Shown here one piece after another: positions 25,888-35,764 of a stretch of 64,000 bases of DNA. The stretch comes from Streptomyces albiflavescens (GTDB lineage: Bacteria > Actinomycetota > Actinomycetes > Streptomycetales > Streptomycetaceae): the NCBI RefSeq assembly GCF_014645835.1, contig NZ_BMMM01000001.1, positions 731,962-795,961 on the forward strand, in the 5' to 3' direction. A model generated the notes under the pieces. It was given only the letters and a program-made list of their open reading frames with translations. It did not search any database and was not told the DNA's origin. A program made the position numbers and the translations under genes. Every line of letters begins with the position of its first letter. The first letter of the stretch is position 1.

Positions 25888-26223
25888 GATCTATTTCATG
25901 AATCCGCCGCGGCGGGACTTCGCGGCGACCCTGGCCTCGGACGACTACACGCACAAGGTCACCTGCAAGATCGCGGCGAGCAACAGCGGCGGCACCGCGA
26001 AGGTCGGCTACAAGCCGACGGCCGCGCACTGCACTTGGTCACCGGCGGTGACCCCACACACCTACCAGTGGAAGCGCAACGATACGGCCATCAGCGGTGC
26101 GACCAAGTCCACGTACGTCCCGAGCGGTCCGACATGGGCCAGAAGATCACAGTGAAGGTCACCACCCACCGCTACGGCTGGACCAACGGCCCGGCCACCA
26201 CGGTGGCCGTCACCGTGCGTTGA
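25888..26223 (+). pseudogene. Remnant of a secreted protein with an Ig-like repeat, frameshifted
   Basis: One frame reads VTCKIAASNSGGTAK and later TYQWKRNDTAISGATKSTY. The next frame continues DMGQKITVKVTTHRYGW and ends ATTVAVTVR. Together they match the YQW-RN-xxISGATxSTYxP...GxKITVKVTxxRxGY repeat found in Streptomyces secreted enzymes. The frameshift lies near 26130. There is no start, signal peptide or catalytic domain, so only the tail of a gene is left. Confidence 0.6.
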
Positions 26224-26317
26224 GCCAAGGTGGAGCGGATCAGCCCAGGAAGCGGAGGGCGAAGCTGTCCCGAGTTCGTGCCCGCGCGCCTCACCTGAGC
26301 GGGAGGACTCCTCCGTA

Positions 26318-26416
26318 AAAGCCGTCATGCAGGACGTGTACGGCTCCGCCGACGTCCTCAAGCTGAAGTACGTCGACCGACTCTCCGCGGCGCCAGCGAA
26401 GTGCCGAGGGCCATGA
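26318..26416 (+). pseudogene. N-terminal scrap of a quinone oxidoreductase/zinc-type alcohol dehydrogenase
   Basis: The reading KAVMQDVYGSADVLKLKYVD matches the first strand pair of MDR-superfamily quinone oxidoreductases (consensus MKAxVQDxYGSxDVLELxDVD). It breaks off after about 20 residues into SAAPAKCRGP and a stop at 26414-26416. No other part of the enzyme is visible nearby. It is one of three such N-terminal pieces in the window. Confidence 0.6.
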
Positions 26417-26453
26417 GCAACCCGCTATCGACAACCTGAATGTGCGGCGCGCC

Positions 26454-27440
26454 CTACTCCTCGTACCACTCGGGCTGGCTCTTGAAGTCGTGCGTGGCGC
26501 TGATCACGCGGAGTCCCCTGCCGTCGGGCCGGATGGCGACGAGGCGGTTGGCGGGGTGGGTGAACTGGTCGTTCGTCGGGTCGAGCGCGAACATGATCCA
26601 GTCGCCGTCCGGTGACCAGGTCGGCTCGATCGGGAAGCCGCCCTTGGAGTCGGCGAAGACGCGGGTCACATGGCTGCCGTCGGGGTCGACCGTCCAGATC
26701 GCCCCGCTGGGCTGCAGCCGTTCGCTGGCGAACAGGATTCGGGAGCCGTCAGGGGACCACCGCGCCCACCAGTTGGGGGGCACCGCGTCGGTGGAGATCT
26801 GGTGCGGGTTGGTGCCGTCGGTGTTCACCACCCATAGGGAGCCGCCGAGGTCGGCGGGTCCGTCGTCTTCGCTGCGCGCAGCCCGGTAGAACACCAACTG
26901 CTTGCCGTCGGGTGAGAAGTCGAGCGGCATGTCGTGGGCTGATCCGGGACGGGTGGTCACCCGTACGAGGTCGGTGCCGTCGGGGTAGCTCGCCGTGTAG
27001 ATCCCGGTCCGGTCGGGGTCGTCGAAGTCCCAGCCTTCGTAGGCGATCCGGTGTCCGTCCGGGGACCAGGCCTGCGGGACCAGGTTCAGGCTCGGGTCGG
27101 TCAGCGTGAGCTTCCGGTAGCCGGTTCCGTCGATGCCGACGGTGCCGCCGGTGACGGGCAGTTCGGTGATGGAGCCGGGCATGACCAGGATCAGCTGGTC
27201 GTCGGGCGAGACACGTAGGAGACAGCAGTACGCGCCCGGCCGGGTCAGCACCCGCTGGCTGTCGCCGTCCGCGGCCGCGGCGAAGTACGCCTGACGGTCA
27301 CGGGGATAGGTCTTCCTGAAGAGGACGTGGCCGGTCGGGTCATCGGCCGTGTTCGCGTACGACGCCGACAGGGGCGCGGCGGTGGCGCCTAGGGTCAGCA
27401 GCGCGGTCGAAATGAGCCGTGCCGGGCGGAGCTTGTTCAT
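26454..27440 (-). CDS. Secreted TolB-like PD40 beta-propeller protein
   Basis: 328 residues from ATG 27440, preceded by GAAGGAGG. A Sec signal peptide is present (MNKLRPARLISTALLTLGA, cleavage near SYA-NT). At least five PD40 blades are seen as repeated WSPDG/FSPDG motifs: AWSPDGHRIAYEG, DFSPDGKQLVFYR, RWSPDGSRILFAS and TWSPDGDWIMFAL. PD40 propellers bind peptides or partner proteins in the envelope. The gene is divergent from the TRAP-type solute-binding lipoprotein, with 193 bases and two palindromes between them. Confidence 0.85.
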   Translation of the reverse strand: MNKLRPARLISTALLTLGATAAPLSASYANTADDPTGHVLFRKTYPRDRQAYFAAAADGDSQRVLTRPGAYCCLLRVSPDDQLILVMPGSITELPVTGGTVGIDGTGYRKLTLTDPSLNLVPQAWSPDGHRIAYEGWDFDDPDRTGIYTASYPDGTDLVRVTTRPGSAHDMPLDFSPDGKQLVFYRAARSEDDGPADLGGSLWVVNTDGTNPHQISTDAVPPNWWARWSPDGSRILFASERLQPSGAIWTVDPDGSHVTRVFADSKGGFPIEPTWSPDGDWIMFALDPTNDQFTHPANRLVAIRPDGRGLRVISATHDFKSQPEWYEE

Positions 27441-27532
27441 GTCGGTGGCCTCCTTCGAGTGGCAACCAAGGACCCTAGGAGCGGCGGCACGCGGCGGAAT
27501 CGGGGCGGGCGCGCGGCCGCCGGTGACGGGAA

Positions 27533-27590
27533 TACGTGCCGGCACGTACGGTCGGGGTGCGGTTTCGGGTGTGCTGCCCGATGCGGGCAG
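27533..27590. promoter_or_regulatory. Two perfect palindromes in a divergent promoter region
   Basis: TACGTGCCGGCACGTA (27533-27548) is a perfect 16-bp palindrome. CTGCCCG, ATG, CGGGCAG (27574-27590) is a perfect 7-3-7 inverted repeat. Both lie between the PD40 gene (start 27440) and the solute-binding lipoprotein gene (start 27634). The spacing suits operators for a dimeric regulator, for example the NarL-type response regulator encoded 3 kb away. That link is a guess. Confidence 0.5.
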
Positions 27591-27633
27591 GCATCGGCGC
27601 CGCCTACCTTCGGGGTCAACGGAGGGGGTCGCC

Positions 27634-29151
27634 ATGCGGAACAGACGTCTGTGGGCGGGGCTGGGCGCCGTGACCGCACTGCTGGTCGCCAGTGGATGCG
27701 GTGGTTCGGTGGACAAGGCGGGCGGCGGCAGCGGGCCGCGGCCCACGGTTCTGAGAATGTTCAGTGGGCTCGACGAGGTGGAGCCGTTCATCCAGGCGGT
27801 CGGCGAGGTCTCCGAGGGGGAGCTGCGCATCGACCGGATCCATTCGAAGCACGGGGAGTCCGGCGAGGCGGACCTCATCCGCGCGGTCAGAGATGGCCGT
27901 TACGACCTGGCGGTGGTGCCCGTACGCGCCTGGCACGGCGCCGGTGTGTCCGACTTCGACGCGCTGGTCGCGCCGCTGGCCGTGGACAGCTACGCGCTGC
28001 AGCAGAAGGTGCTGGACGGCGATATCGCCGCGACGATGCTCAAAGGGGTCCGCAAGGCCGGCGTCGAGGAGATCGGCATACTGCCCGGGCCGATGCGCAA
28101 ACCCGTCGGGATCACCCGGTTCTTGCGCGGGCCGGAGGACTACCGCGGTGCGAAGATCGGAGCCGCGACCTCGGCGGTCGCCGCCCGCACCTTGCGCACC
28201 CTCGGGGCGCGGCCCGTACCGCGCGCCTTCTACGGGGCGTCGATCGCCGGACTCGACGGTGTGGAGCATCAGGTGCTGAACGTGGCGCTGGACCAGTACG
28301 ACGTCGCCGCGGAATCGATCACGGCGAACGTGAACCTGTGGCCGCGGCCGGCGGTCGTCGTCGGCAACCCGAAGCACCTGCGGGCGCTCAGCGGTGACCA
28401 GCGCGGCGACCTGCGCCGGGCCGCGCACACCGCGGTCGAGTCCATGACCACGGAGATGCGCCAGGCGGAGGCCGACGAAGGCACCGAGGCCCTGTGCCGG
28501 CGCGGCCGGGTGCGGTTCGAGAACACCACCGCTGCCCAGCTCGCCCGTCTACGCAAGGCCGTCGACCCTGTCTATGCGTGGCTGCGCCAAGACGCCCGGA
28601 CCCGCGGGTACCTGGACCGCATCCGAGCCTTGCGACACGGCACCAAGGCGGCCCGGGATGCGGAGATCCCCTCGTGCGAGGGCCAGGGCGCCGATCGCTC
28701 ACCCACCGAGCGAAGCGGACTTGATGGGGCGTACAAGATGACGACGTCCGAGGACGAGCTGGTCGCGGCGGGCGCCGCGGGCGATGAGGTCAAGCCGCAG
28801 AACTGGGGCGACTTTAGGCTCGTCTTCGCCAAGGGCCACTTCGCGTTCACCACCGAGAACACAGAGGCCTGCGTCTGGGCCTACGGTGAGTTCACCGTGC
28901 GGGACCGGCAGCTGACGTTGACGGTCGGGGGCGGCGGAGGGACCAGCCCGAATCACGCCGCGAACCAATTCGGCGAGCGTTTCGTCTTCCGGTGGAGCGC
29001 GTACCGCGACCTCCTGACGCTCTCCGGCGTCAAGGGCCAGGTCTCGCCGACGCCGTTCTGGGTCAAGCCGTGGCGGCGGATCAGCAACACTCCTGACGAC
29101 GGTCTCCTCAGCCGGAAGTGCCCGCCACCTGCGGCGGCCTTCACGGGGTGA
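27634..29151 (+). CDS. TRAP-type (DctP-like) solute-binding lipoprotein with extra C-terminal domain
   Basis: 505 residues from ATG 27634, preceded by GGAGGGGG. A lipobox LVASGC places the lipidated Cys at residue 22. Residues about 35-340 resemble DctP/TAXI-type binding proteins (DLIRAVRDGRYDLAVVPVRAWHG, EEIGILPGPMRKPVGI, YRGAKIGAATSAVAARTL, HQVLNVALDQYDVAAESITANVNLWPRPAVVV). Residues 365-505 form an added beta-rich domain (LDGAYKMTTSEDEL, HFAFTTENTEACVWAYGEF, RFVFRWSAYRDLLTLSGVKG). No DctQ/DctM permease genes are nearby, so it may sense rather than transport. The 3' end overlaps the HK-A gene by 11 bases. Confidence 0.82.
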   Translation: MRNRRLWAGLGAVTALLVASGCGGSVDKAGGGSGPRPTVLRMFSGLDEVEPFIQAVGEVSEGELRIDRIHSKHGESGEADLIRAVRDGRYDLAVVPVRAWHGAGVSDFDALVAPLAVDSYALQQKVLDGDIAATMLKGVRKAGVEEIGILPGPMRKPVGITRFLRGPEDYRGAKIGAATSAVAARTLRTLGARPVPRAFYGASIAGLDGVEHQVLNVALDQYDVAAESITANVNLWPRPAVVVGNPKHLRALSGDQRGDLRRAAHTAVESMTTEMRQAEADEGTEALCRRGRVRFENTTAAQLARLRKAVDPVYAWLRQDARTRGYLDRIRALRHGTKAARDAEIPSCEGQGADRSPTERSGLDGAYKMTTSEDELVAAGAAGDEVKPQNWGDFRLVFAKGHFAFTTENTEACVWAYGEFTVRDRQLTLTVGGGGGTSPNHAANQFGERFVFRWSAYRDLLTLSGVKGQVSPTPFWVKPWRRISNTPDDGLLSRKCPPPAAAFTG

Positions 29152-30607
29152 CAGGCAGTCGGGCGCGTATCCGGGTGCCCTGGCCGGCCGGGCTGTCGAC
29201 GTCCAGGGTCCCGCCCTGCACGTCGACCCGGTCCGCCAGGCCCCGCAGCCCGGAACCGCGCGCCGGGTCGACACCGCCGACTCCGTCGTCGGCCACCTCG
29301 ACGATGACGACGCCCTCGGCGACGGTGACCGTGACCCGCGCCGCCGTGGCGAGCGCGTGCTTGACAGTGTTCGCCAGCGCCTCCGAGACCACGAAGTACA
29401 CGGTGGCCGCGAGCGCCGGCGGAAGCGGACGCCCTCTGACCGCGGATCGCACCGGCAGCGGCGCTTCCCGGGCCAGCTCGTCCAGCGCCGCCGCGAGGCC
29501 GGACTCGGTCAGGGTGCGCGGGTGGACGCCGCGGGCGAACTCCCGGAGCTGGGTGCGGGCGGCGCGCACCTGGCCGGGGATCCCGTCCGGTGCGTCGTCG
29601 AGCAGCTCCGCGACGAGGCCGAGCCGCCGCTGAGCGCCCTCGGCGAGCTCACGCTCCAGCCGGTCACGCTCATCGTCCGCCGCGGCCACGATACGGCGAC
29701 GGGAGGCCTCGACCTCGGCGACCCGGGCCCGTACCTGCGCCTGCAGCCGGGCGTTCACCAGCGCGAGCCGGACGATCGCCGCGACCGATCGCACCAGGTC
29801 GGGATCGTCGAGCACGGCACTGTCGTGCAGCAGCACCCCGACCCGCGCCCCATCCTCCTCCAGCGCCGTGACCGCCGTCCCCGGCGCCGCATCGGCAGGA
29901 TCGACGGGGAGCCCGGACTCGTCGACGTAGCCGCCGGTCTCCGCAAGCCAGTACCCGACCGTCAGCGCCGGGTCTCGCAGCGCGTCGGCGAGCTTCTCCC
30001 GAAGGGTGCCGCCCTCTTCGAGATCACCGAGGTCGATCACCAGCCCGGTGAGCGCATCACTTCGGCGGCGCCAGCGCAGATCGGCGGCGAGCGCCACCGC
30101 GCAGCCGACGAGAGCCGCCTCGTACGCCCACAGCGCCGACCGGTTGTGCGGCTCACCGGCCAGCCGCGCCACCGCCCCCGCCGCCGGTGCCAGCATGACG
30201 GAGGTGGCCGCCGCCAGGGCGAGCGCGCACGACCGGCGCCCGGAGAGGTTCGTACGCGCGACACGGGTGCCCGCGGCCGCCACCACCGTCAGCGCGAGCG
30301 CGATCGTCACTGGCTCCGAGCGGGCGAGTGGATAGGCAAGGGCATCGGCGTACGCCAGCGCCACGACCACGCGGAGCGCGGGCCTGCGCAGCCGGCCCTC
30401 CGGATAGCTCAGCAGCAGATGTACGAGCGGCCCCCGGTGTAAGAGCGCGACGCCGGCGCCCAGATCACCGGCCAGCCACGATCCGCCCGTCGCGATCATC
30501 AGCGCGGCGACCGGCGTGCGCCGCCGCGGCGCGACCACGAGCCCGGCGGCCAGGAACGCGAGCCCGACACCGAGGTCCATGACGGCCGCGCCGCCGCCGG
30601 AGATCAC
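29141..30607 (-). CDS. Membrane sensor kinase HK-A: intact ATPase domain, phosphoacceptor His replaced by Ala
   Basis: 488 residues from GTG 30607, which overlaps the response-regulator stop (GTGA); ATG 30580 is an alternative. Several membrane helices occupy about 10-195 and share [13 protein letters not shown] with the paralogue HK-B. A GAF-like linker follows (about 205-305). The HisKA_3 helix reads [17 protein letters not shown]: the usual LHDGAQ is LAEGAQ, so residue 322 is Ala where the phosphoacceptor His belongs. The HATPase_c domain is complete: [11 protein letters not shown] (N box), [10 protein letters not shown] (G1) and [11 protein letters not shown] (G2). The protein should bind ATP but cannot autophosphorylate on its own helix. 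Third gene of the HK-B/RR/HK-A operon. Confidence 0.88.
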   Translation of the reverse strand: MISGGGAAVMDLGVGLAFLAAGLVVAPRRRTPVAALMIATGGSWLAGDLGAGVALLHRGPLVHLLLSYPEGRLRRPALRVVVALAYADALAYPLARSEPVTIALALTVVAAAGTRVARTNLSGRRSCALALAAATSVMLAPAAGAVARLAGEPHNRSALWAYEAALVGCAVALAADLRWRRRSDALTGLVIDLGDLEEGGTLREKLADALRDPALTVGYWLAETGGYVDESGLPVDPADAAPGTAVTALEEDGARVGVLLHDSAVLDDPDLVRSVAAIVRLALVNARLQAQVRARVAEVEASRRRIVAAADDERDRLERELAEGAQRRLGLVAELLDDAPDGIPGQVRAARTQLREFARGVHPRTLTESGLAAALDELAREAPLPVRSAVRGRPLPPALAATVYFVVSEALANTVKHALATAARVTVTVAEGVVIVEVADDGVGGVDPARGSGLRGLADRVDVQGGTLDVDSPAGQGTRIRARLPVTP

Positions 30608-31251
30608 AACCCCCGCAGCAGGAACAGCACGGCAAGCACCCGCCGGTGGTAGTCCGCCGACTCCGGCACGCCCAGTTTGGTGAAGATATGCGCGACATGT
30701 GCCTCGACGGTCCGCTGGCTGAGGAACAGCTGGGCCGCGATACCTCCGTTGGAATGGCCCTGCGCCATCAGTGTCAGGACCTCGCGCTCCCGCGCACTCA
30801 GCCGGTCCAGGGGCCCGGCCGCCCGCTTCTTCGCCATGAGCCGCGACACGATCGTCGGATCGATCACGCACTCGCCCTCCGCGATCCGCTGCAGGGCGTC
30901 CAGCAGCACCGCCACATCGGACACCCGCTCCTTGAGCAGATATCCGGCACGCTCGGGAAGCTGTTCGAGCAGCCGCAGGGCGTACCGGGAATCCAGGTAG
31001 TGCGACAGCACGAGCACACCGACCCCGGGGTGTGTCTCACCGATGGCCGCGGCAGCCACCAGCCCCTCGTCGGTATGGGTCGGCGGCATTCGGATGTCGG
31101 CCACTACAACTTCGGGGCTCTCACGTTCGACCGCCCGCAGCAGGGCGTTCGCATCGCCGACAGTGTCCACCACGTCGTGCCCGGTCTCGGCGAGCAGCCG
31201 CGCAAGGCCTTCACGTAGCAGGACCTCGTCGTCGGCGATCACGATGCGCAT
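30604..31251 (-). CDS. NarL/LuxR-family response regulator
   Basis: 215 residues from ATG 31251. The receiver has acidic residues D7 and D8, phosphoacceptor D52 in [10 protein letters not shown], and the conserved Lys in GYLLKERV. The C-terminal LuxR-type helix-turn-helix reads [18 protein letters not shown] followed by [19 protein letters not shown]. The start overlaps the HK-B stop by 13 bases and the stop overlaps the HK-A start by 4, so all three genes are translationally coupled. It is the presumed phosphate receiver from HK-B. Likely targets are its own operon or the palindromes at 27.5 kb, but this is not shown. Confidence 0.93.
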   Translation of the reverse strand: MRIVIADDEVLLREGLARLLAETGHDVVDTVGDANALLRAVERESPEVVVADIRMPPTHTDEGLVAAAAIGETHPGVGVLVLSHYLDSRYALRLLEQLPERAGYLLKERVSDVAVLLDALQRIAEGECVIDPTIVSRLMAKKRAAGPLDRLSAREREVLTLMAQGHSNGGIAAQLFLSQRTVEAHVAHIFTKLGVPESADYHRRVLAVLFLLRGL

Positions 31252-32969
31252 GGCAGCTCCACACGGATCAGGGTCCCGCCGTCCGGCGTGCCCGCCAGCG
31301 TCAGCCGACCGTCTAGGGCGCCGACACGGTCCTGCACCCTGCCCAGCTCCCCGGGCGGGCCGGCATCCGTCTCGACCTCCACCACCAGCCTCCCGTCCGC
31401 GCCGTCCACCCGAACGTCGGCCCGGCGACAGGCGCTGTGCCCGACCGCCGTCGCCACCACCAGGTAGCCCGCGAGCTCGACGGCCGGGACGCAGCGGCCC
31501 GTTGCTGCCGTGGCGACCGTGACCGGGATCGCGGCGCCTTCGGCGAGAACGCCGAGTGCGGCGTCGAGCCCCTCCTCCGCGAGCGCCGCCGGGTATAGCC
31601 CGTGTGCGAGGGTACGAAGATCGGCCAGCGCGGCCTGCACCTCCGACTCCGCGCGCGTCAGCCGGTCGGCCAGGTCCTGGTCGTCGGCCCGCAGCGTTGC
31701 GAGCCGGATCGCCAGCGCCAGCGCCACAAGGCGCTGTTGCGCCCCGTCGTGCAGGTCCCGCTCCAGCCGGCGCCGTTCGGCGTCCCGCAGTGCCACGATC
31801 CGGGCCCGCGACTCCCGCAGGTCCGCCAGCTGCGCCCGGGTCTCCGCCCGCAGCCGCTCGTTGTCCAGCGCCAGCCGGACCGTACGGGCGATGTCGTCGG
31901 CAATGCCGAGACCCTCGAGCAGCCGGGGCCGGTGCACCAGCGAGGCGACCACAGCACCGCGCCGCACCAGCCGGGTCACTTCCCGGCCGGTGTCCACCGC
32001 CACCGCCCGTCCGTCGGCGTCGACCTGGCGGCCGTCGGAGACGGGATACAACACGGCGAGCGACGGATCGCCCAGCAACTCGGCGAGCACACCCACCAGC
32101 CCGCCCGCCCGCGGGGTGCCCCCCGCCTCGATCACCAACCTGGCCAGCCTCGTACGGGTGCGCTGGGCCCGTAGCCACTCCCAGCAGGTGCCGGCGGCGA
32201 CGGCGACGAGGGCGGCGGCCTGCCCGAGCCAGAGCCCGCGGTCCAGCGGATCGTTGCTCACGAATCCCCGGCCCAGCGCATGCACGTCATCGGCGACCAC
32301 CAGGCCGAGATACACCAGGCCCGGCACCACGACCGGCACCACCCTCCGACGCAGCACCGCCGAGGCCTGTACCAGCCGCCCGCCGCACCACAAGGCCAAC
32401 AGCGCCACCCCGGCACCGGCCAGCCACACCCCGACCCGGTTCACCGGGGTGAACGGACCGTCCACGACCATGAGCAGGTTCGCCGCGCACGCGGAGCAGC
32501 CCTGCGTCGCAGGACCGAATACCAGGGCAGGGAGTACGCCCAAGGCCCCGACCGTCGTGAGATAACCAACTCCGGCCACCACTCTGTCCACCCCGGGCAA
32601 CCGCCGGTCCGGGTACACGAGCAGCGCGTGCCCGACCAGTGGTGGGCACGCCGCGTACAGCGCCAGCCCGACGGTGAACACGACGGACGAGGACACCCCG
32701 GCGCTGTTCCACTCCACGAGAAACCACGCGAACCCGGCCGCCACCAACAGCGGGCCGAACGATGCCCGCGGCCTCCGCGCTACGGAGAACAAACCCGCCA
32801 GCATCAGGCCGCACCCCGCGAGTAGTTCCGCCCCCACCGGCAACCCGCCGTCGGCGAGCCCGTAGCCGGGTGCCTCCGTCGCGATCCGCATCGTCACCAA
32901 GCCCAGCCCCAGGCCCGCGAGCAGCACCGCCCACCACGCGAGCACCCGTGCGCGCACCCTCATCCGCAT
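31239..32969 (-). CDS. Membrane sensor kinase HK-B: intact phosphoacceptor His, degenerate ATPase domain
   Basis: 576 residues from ATG 32969, with GGGGGAGG seven bases upstream. Eight or so membrane helices lie in about 1-265, including [11 protein letters not shown], the counterpart of [13 protein letters not shown] in HK-A. A linker precedes the HisKA_3 helix, [17 protein letters not shown], with the phosphoacceptor at H407. The ATPase domain has lost its key motifs. The N box (normally EALTNVAKHA) reads [10 protein letters not shown], the G1 DDGxG reads ETDAGPPG, and the GSGLRGL G2 loop is deleted before [14 protein letters not shown] binding is therefore doubtful. First gene of the operon, driven by the promoter at 33.0 kb. 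Confidence 0.88.
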   Translation of the reverse strand: MRMRVRARVLAWWAVLLAGLGLGLVTMRIATEAPGYGLADGGLPVGAELLAGCGLMLAGLFSVARRPRASFGPLLVAAGFAWFLVEWNSAGVSSSVVFTVGLALYAACPPLVGHALLVYPDRRLPGVDRVVAGVGYLTTVGALGVLPALVFGPATQGCSACAANLLMVVDGPFTPVNRVGVWLAGAGVALLALWCGGRLVQASAVLRRRVVPVVVPGLVYLGLVVADDVHALGRGFVSNDPLDRGLWLGQAAALVAVAAGTCWEWLRAQRTRTRLARLVIEAGGTPRAGGLVGVLAELLGDPSLAVLYPVSDGRQVDADGRAVAVDTGREVTRLVRRGAVVASLVHRPRLLEGLGIADDIARTVRLALDNERLRAETRAQLADLRESRARIVALRDAERRRLERDLHDGAQQRLVALALAIRLATLRADDQDLADRLTRAESEVQAALADLRTLAHGLYPAALAEEGLDAALGVLAEGAAIPVTVATAATGRCVPAVELAGYLVVATAVGHSACRRADVRVDGADGRLVVEVETDAGPPGELGRVQDRVGALDGRLTLAGTPDGGTLIRVELPCAS

Positions 32970-32994
32970 GCGCACGCCTCCCCCCGATGGCACT

Positions 32995-33023
32995 GGTATA
33001 GCGGCGGTGTCTGCCGCCTTCAA
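32995..33023 (-). promoter_or_regulatory. Sigma-70-like promoter of the HK-B/RR/HK-A operon
   Basis: On the minus strand TTGAAG (33023-33018) and TATACC (33000-32995) are separated by exactly 17 bases. The spacer contains the inverted repeat GGCGG-6-CCGCC (arms 33003-33007 and 33014-33018), a possible operator. Transcription would begin near 32988, about 20 bases before the HK-B start. The -35 box overlaps the stop codon of the permease remnant. Confidence 0.6.
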
Positions 33024-33310
33024 GGGGCCGCCGGGGCAGCCACGTCCAGCTGGTGCAGCACGCTCGTCACCACCACCCCCGGCGTGAACAGCAGCCGCGC
33101 CCTCAGCCGCAGCGCGCTCTGATTGTGCAGCATCTGCGCCCATCAGCGCCCCAGTACGCACTCCGGGATGAAGACCCAGATCGCTTCGCACGGACTATCG
33201 CAGCGGTGATTGCGGAGTACTCCAGGGCCGGTGACCTCCCGGTACGGCGAGTCGAGGATGACCAGGGACACGTCCAGGTCGTTGGCGTCCGCGCCGAGCT
33301 CGGCAGGCCA
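33020..33310 (-). pseudogene. C-terminal remnant of an APC-family amino-acid permease
   Basis: Minus-strand pieces in different frames match the cytosolic tail of large APC permeases. They are DVSLVILDSPYREVTGP, then VFIPECVLGR followed by an in-frame stop, then MLHNQSALRLRARLLFTPGV ending in HQLDVAAPAAP and a stop at 33022-33020. Family members read LDSPYREITRPV...VFIPEYVVGRWWEQLLHNQSALRLKGRLLFTPGVMV. At least one frameshift and one nonsense change are present. The match stops near 33310, where IS701-like sequence begins, suggesting the insertion truncated the gene. Confidence 0.7.
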
Positions 33311-33330
33311 ACCGCGCGCTGCACACAATC

Positions 33331-34165
33331 GTGCTGGTCCGCATGCGTCACGACCCACGCACCCACCGTGTCTTCGCCACCAAGAGCCACCTCGCCCGGG
33401 ACATGGTCCGCCGGGCCCATGCCTCCCCACTCCAATTCCGGTGGGTCACTGCGGACGCCGCCTACGGCCAGGACAGCCGCTTCCGACGCTTCATCGAAGA
33501 CCTTCAGCTTTACTACGTCGTGGCCGTGCCCAAGTCCCAGCAGGTCCACGGCCCGCGCATCGAGGACCGCTTCCGCCGCGAGGCGCCGCCGGAGGCCTGG
33601 CAACGCTTGTCCGTCGGCCCCGGAGCGAAGGGCGAACGCTTCTACGACTGGGCCGGCGCCCTCCTGCCCGTCGTCCGGGAACGCGATGGTGACGAGCCCA
33701 CCCGCAGGCGGTGGATGCTTGCCTGCCGCAGCATCTCCAACCCTGACGAGATCGCCTACTACCTGGCCAGCGCTCCGCTCGACGCCACTCTCGTGGACCT
33801 CGTCCGGATTGCCGGGTGCCGCTGGAAGATCGAGGAGTGCTTCCAGACCGCCACGAACGAGTGCGGCCTCGACGAGTACGAGGTTCGCCGTTACACCAGC
33901 TGGTACCGGCACATCACCCTCGCCATGCTCGCCCATGCCTTCCTCGCCGCCATGGCCACCCTGGAGCGCGAAAAGGGGGTCGTGACGACGACGCTCCCGA
34001 CCTCGTGGACCTCACACCGGCCGAGATCCGCCGTCTCCTGGCAACTGGCCCTCCGCCCCGAGAATGCCGTGATCACGCCGTGAACTGGTCACGGTGGAGG
34101 CGACGTCACCAGTCACGCGCCCGCCACTGCCACTACATGCGACGCGACTACCTGTTCGCCGGCAC
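33331..34165 (+). pseudogene. IS701-family transposase, 5'-truncated and frameshifted
   Basis: The frame from 33331 matches the central and C-terminal parts of IS701 DDE transposases: RVFATKSHLARDMVRRA, FRWVTADAAYGQDSRFR (second catalytic Asp), GCRWKIEECFQTATNECGL (catalytic Glu) and SWYRHITLAMLAHAFLAAM. The N-terminal 150 or so residues with the first Asp are missing. Near 33980-34000 the reading shifts; the usual tail continues in another frame as LVDLTPAEIRRLLATG and WSRWRRRHQSRARHCHY. No stop closes that frame. Terminal inverted repeats were not identified. It cannot make active transposase. Confidence 0.8.
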
Positions 34166-34320
34166 CAGATGGAGAAGGCCCTCACACGCACGTGACGCCC
34201 CGGCTAAACTCCCCGCCACCAGGCCGCTGATCAGCACAAATACCGAAGTCCGGCTGGAGTATTGGCCGATGGATCGCATGATTCCGGAGTATTCCGCGCA
34301 GAGATCCGCAGAAGGAGACC

Positions 34321-34360
34321 GTGAGGCCCGGACCCGTCGGAAGGCGGGTACGGGCCTCAC
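34321..34360 (-). terminator. Terminator of xylA
   Basis: GTGAGGCCCG (34321-34330) pairs perfectly with CGGGCCTCAC (34351-34360). An inner ACCCG/CGGGT stem extends the structure. It lies 74 bases beyond the xylA stop on the minus strand. Confidence 0.75.
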
Positions 34361-34433
34361 GAATCCGCCGGGCAGCAGGGCCGCACCGCGCAAACCCGCC
34401 AGAAGGCAAGGCCACACGTCCGAGGGAACCCGA

Positions 34434-35654
<1,221 letters not shown>

Positions 35655-35764
35655 ATGCGAAGGCATCTCTGGGAAGAGACGAAGTGCGAAACCCGGGTCA
35701 CGCTTGGTCCTGGGTACCTCAAAAACAGGCCGATCCCGCGGAGCCGCGGAAGAGGGAGAGCCCG

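Noticed and set aside
31239..33191. Longer start for HK-B inside the permease remnant
   Set aside because: The promoter and the GGGGGAGG place the start at 32969. The extra upstream codons are out-of-frame permease sequence.
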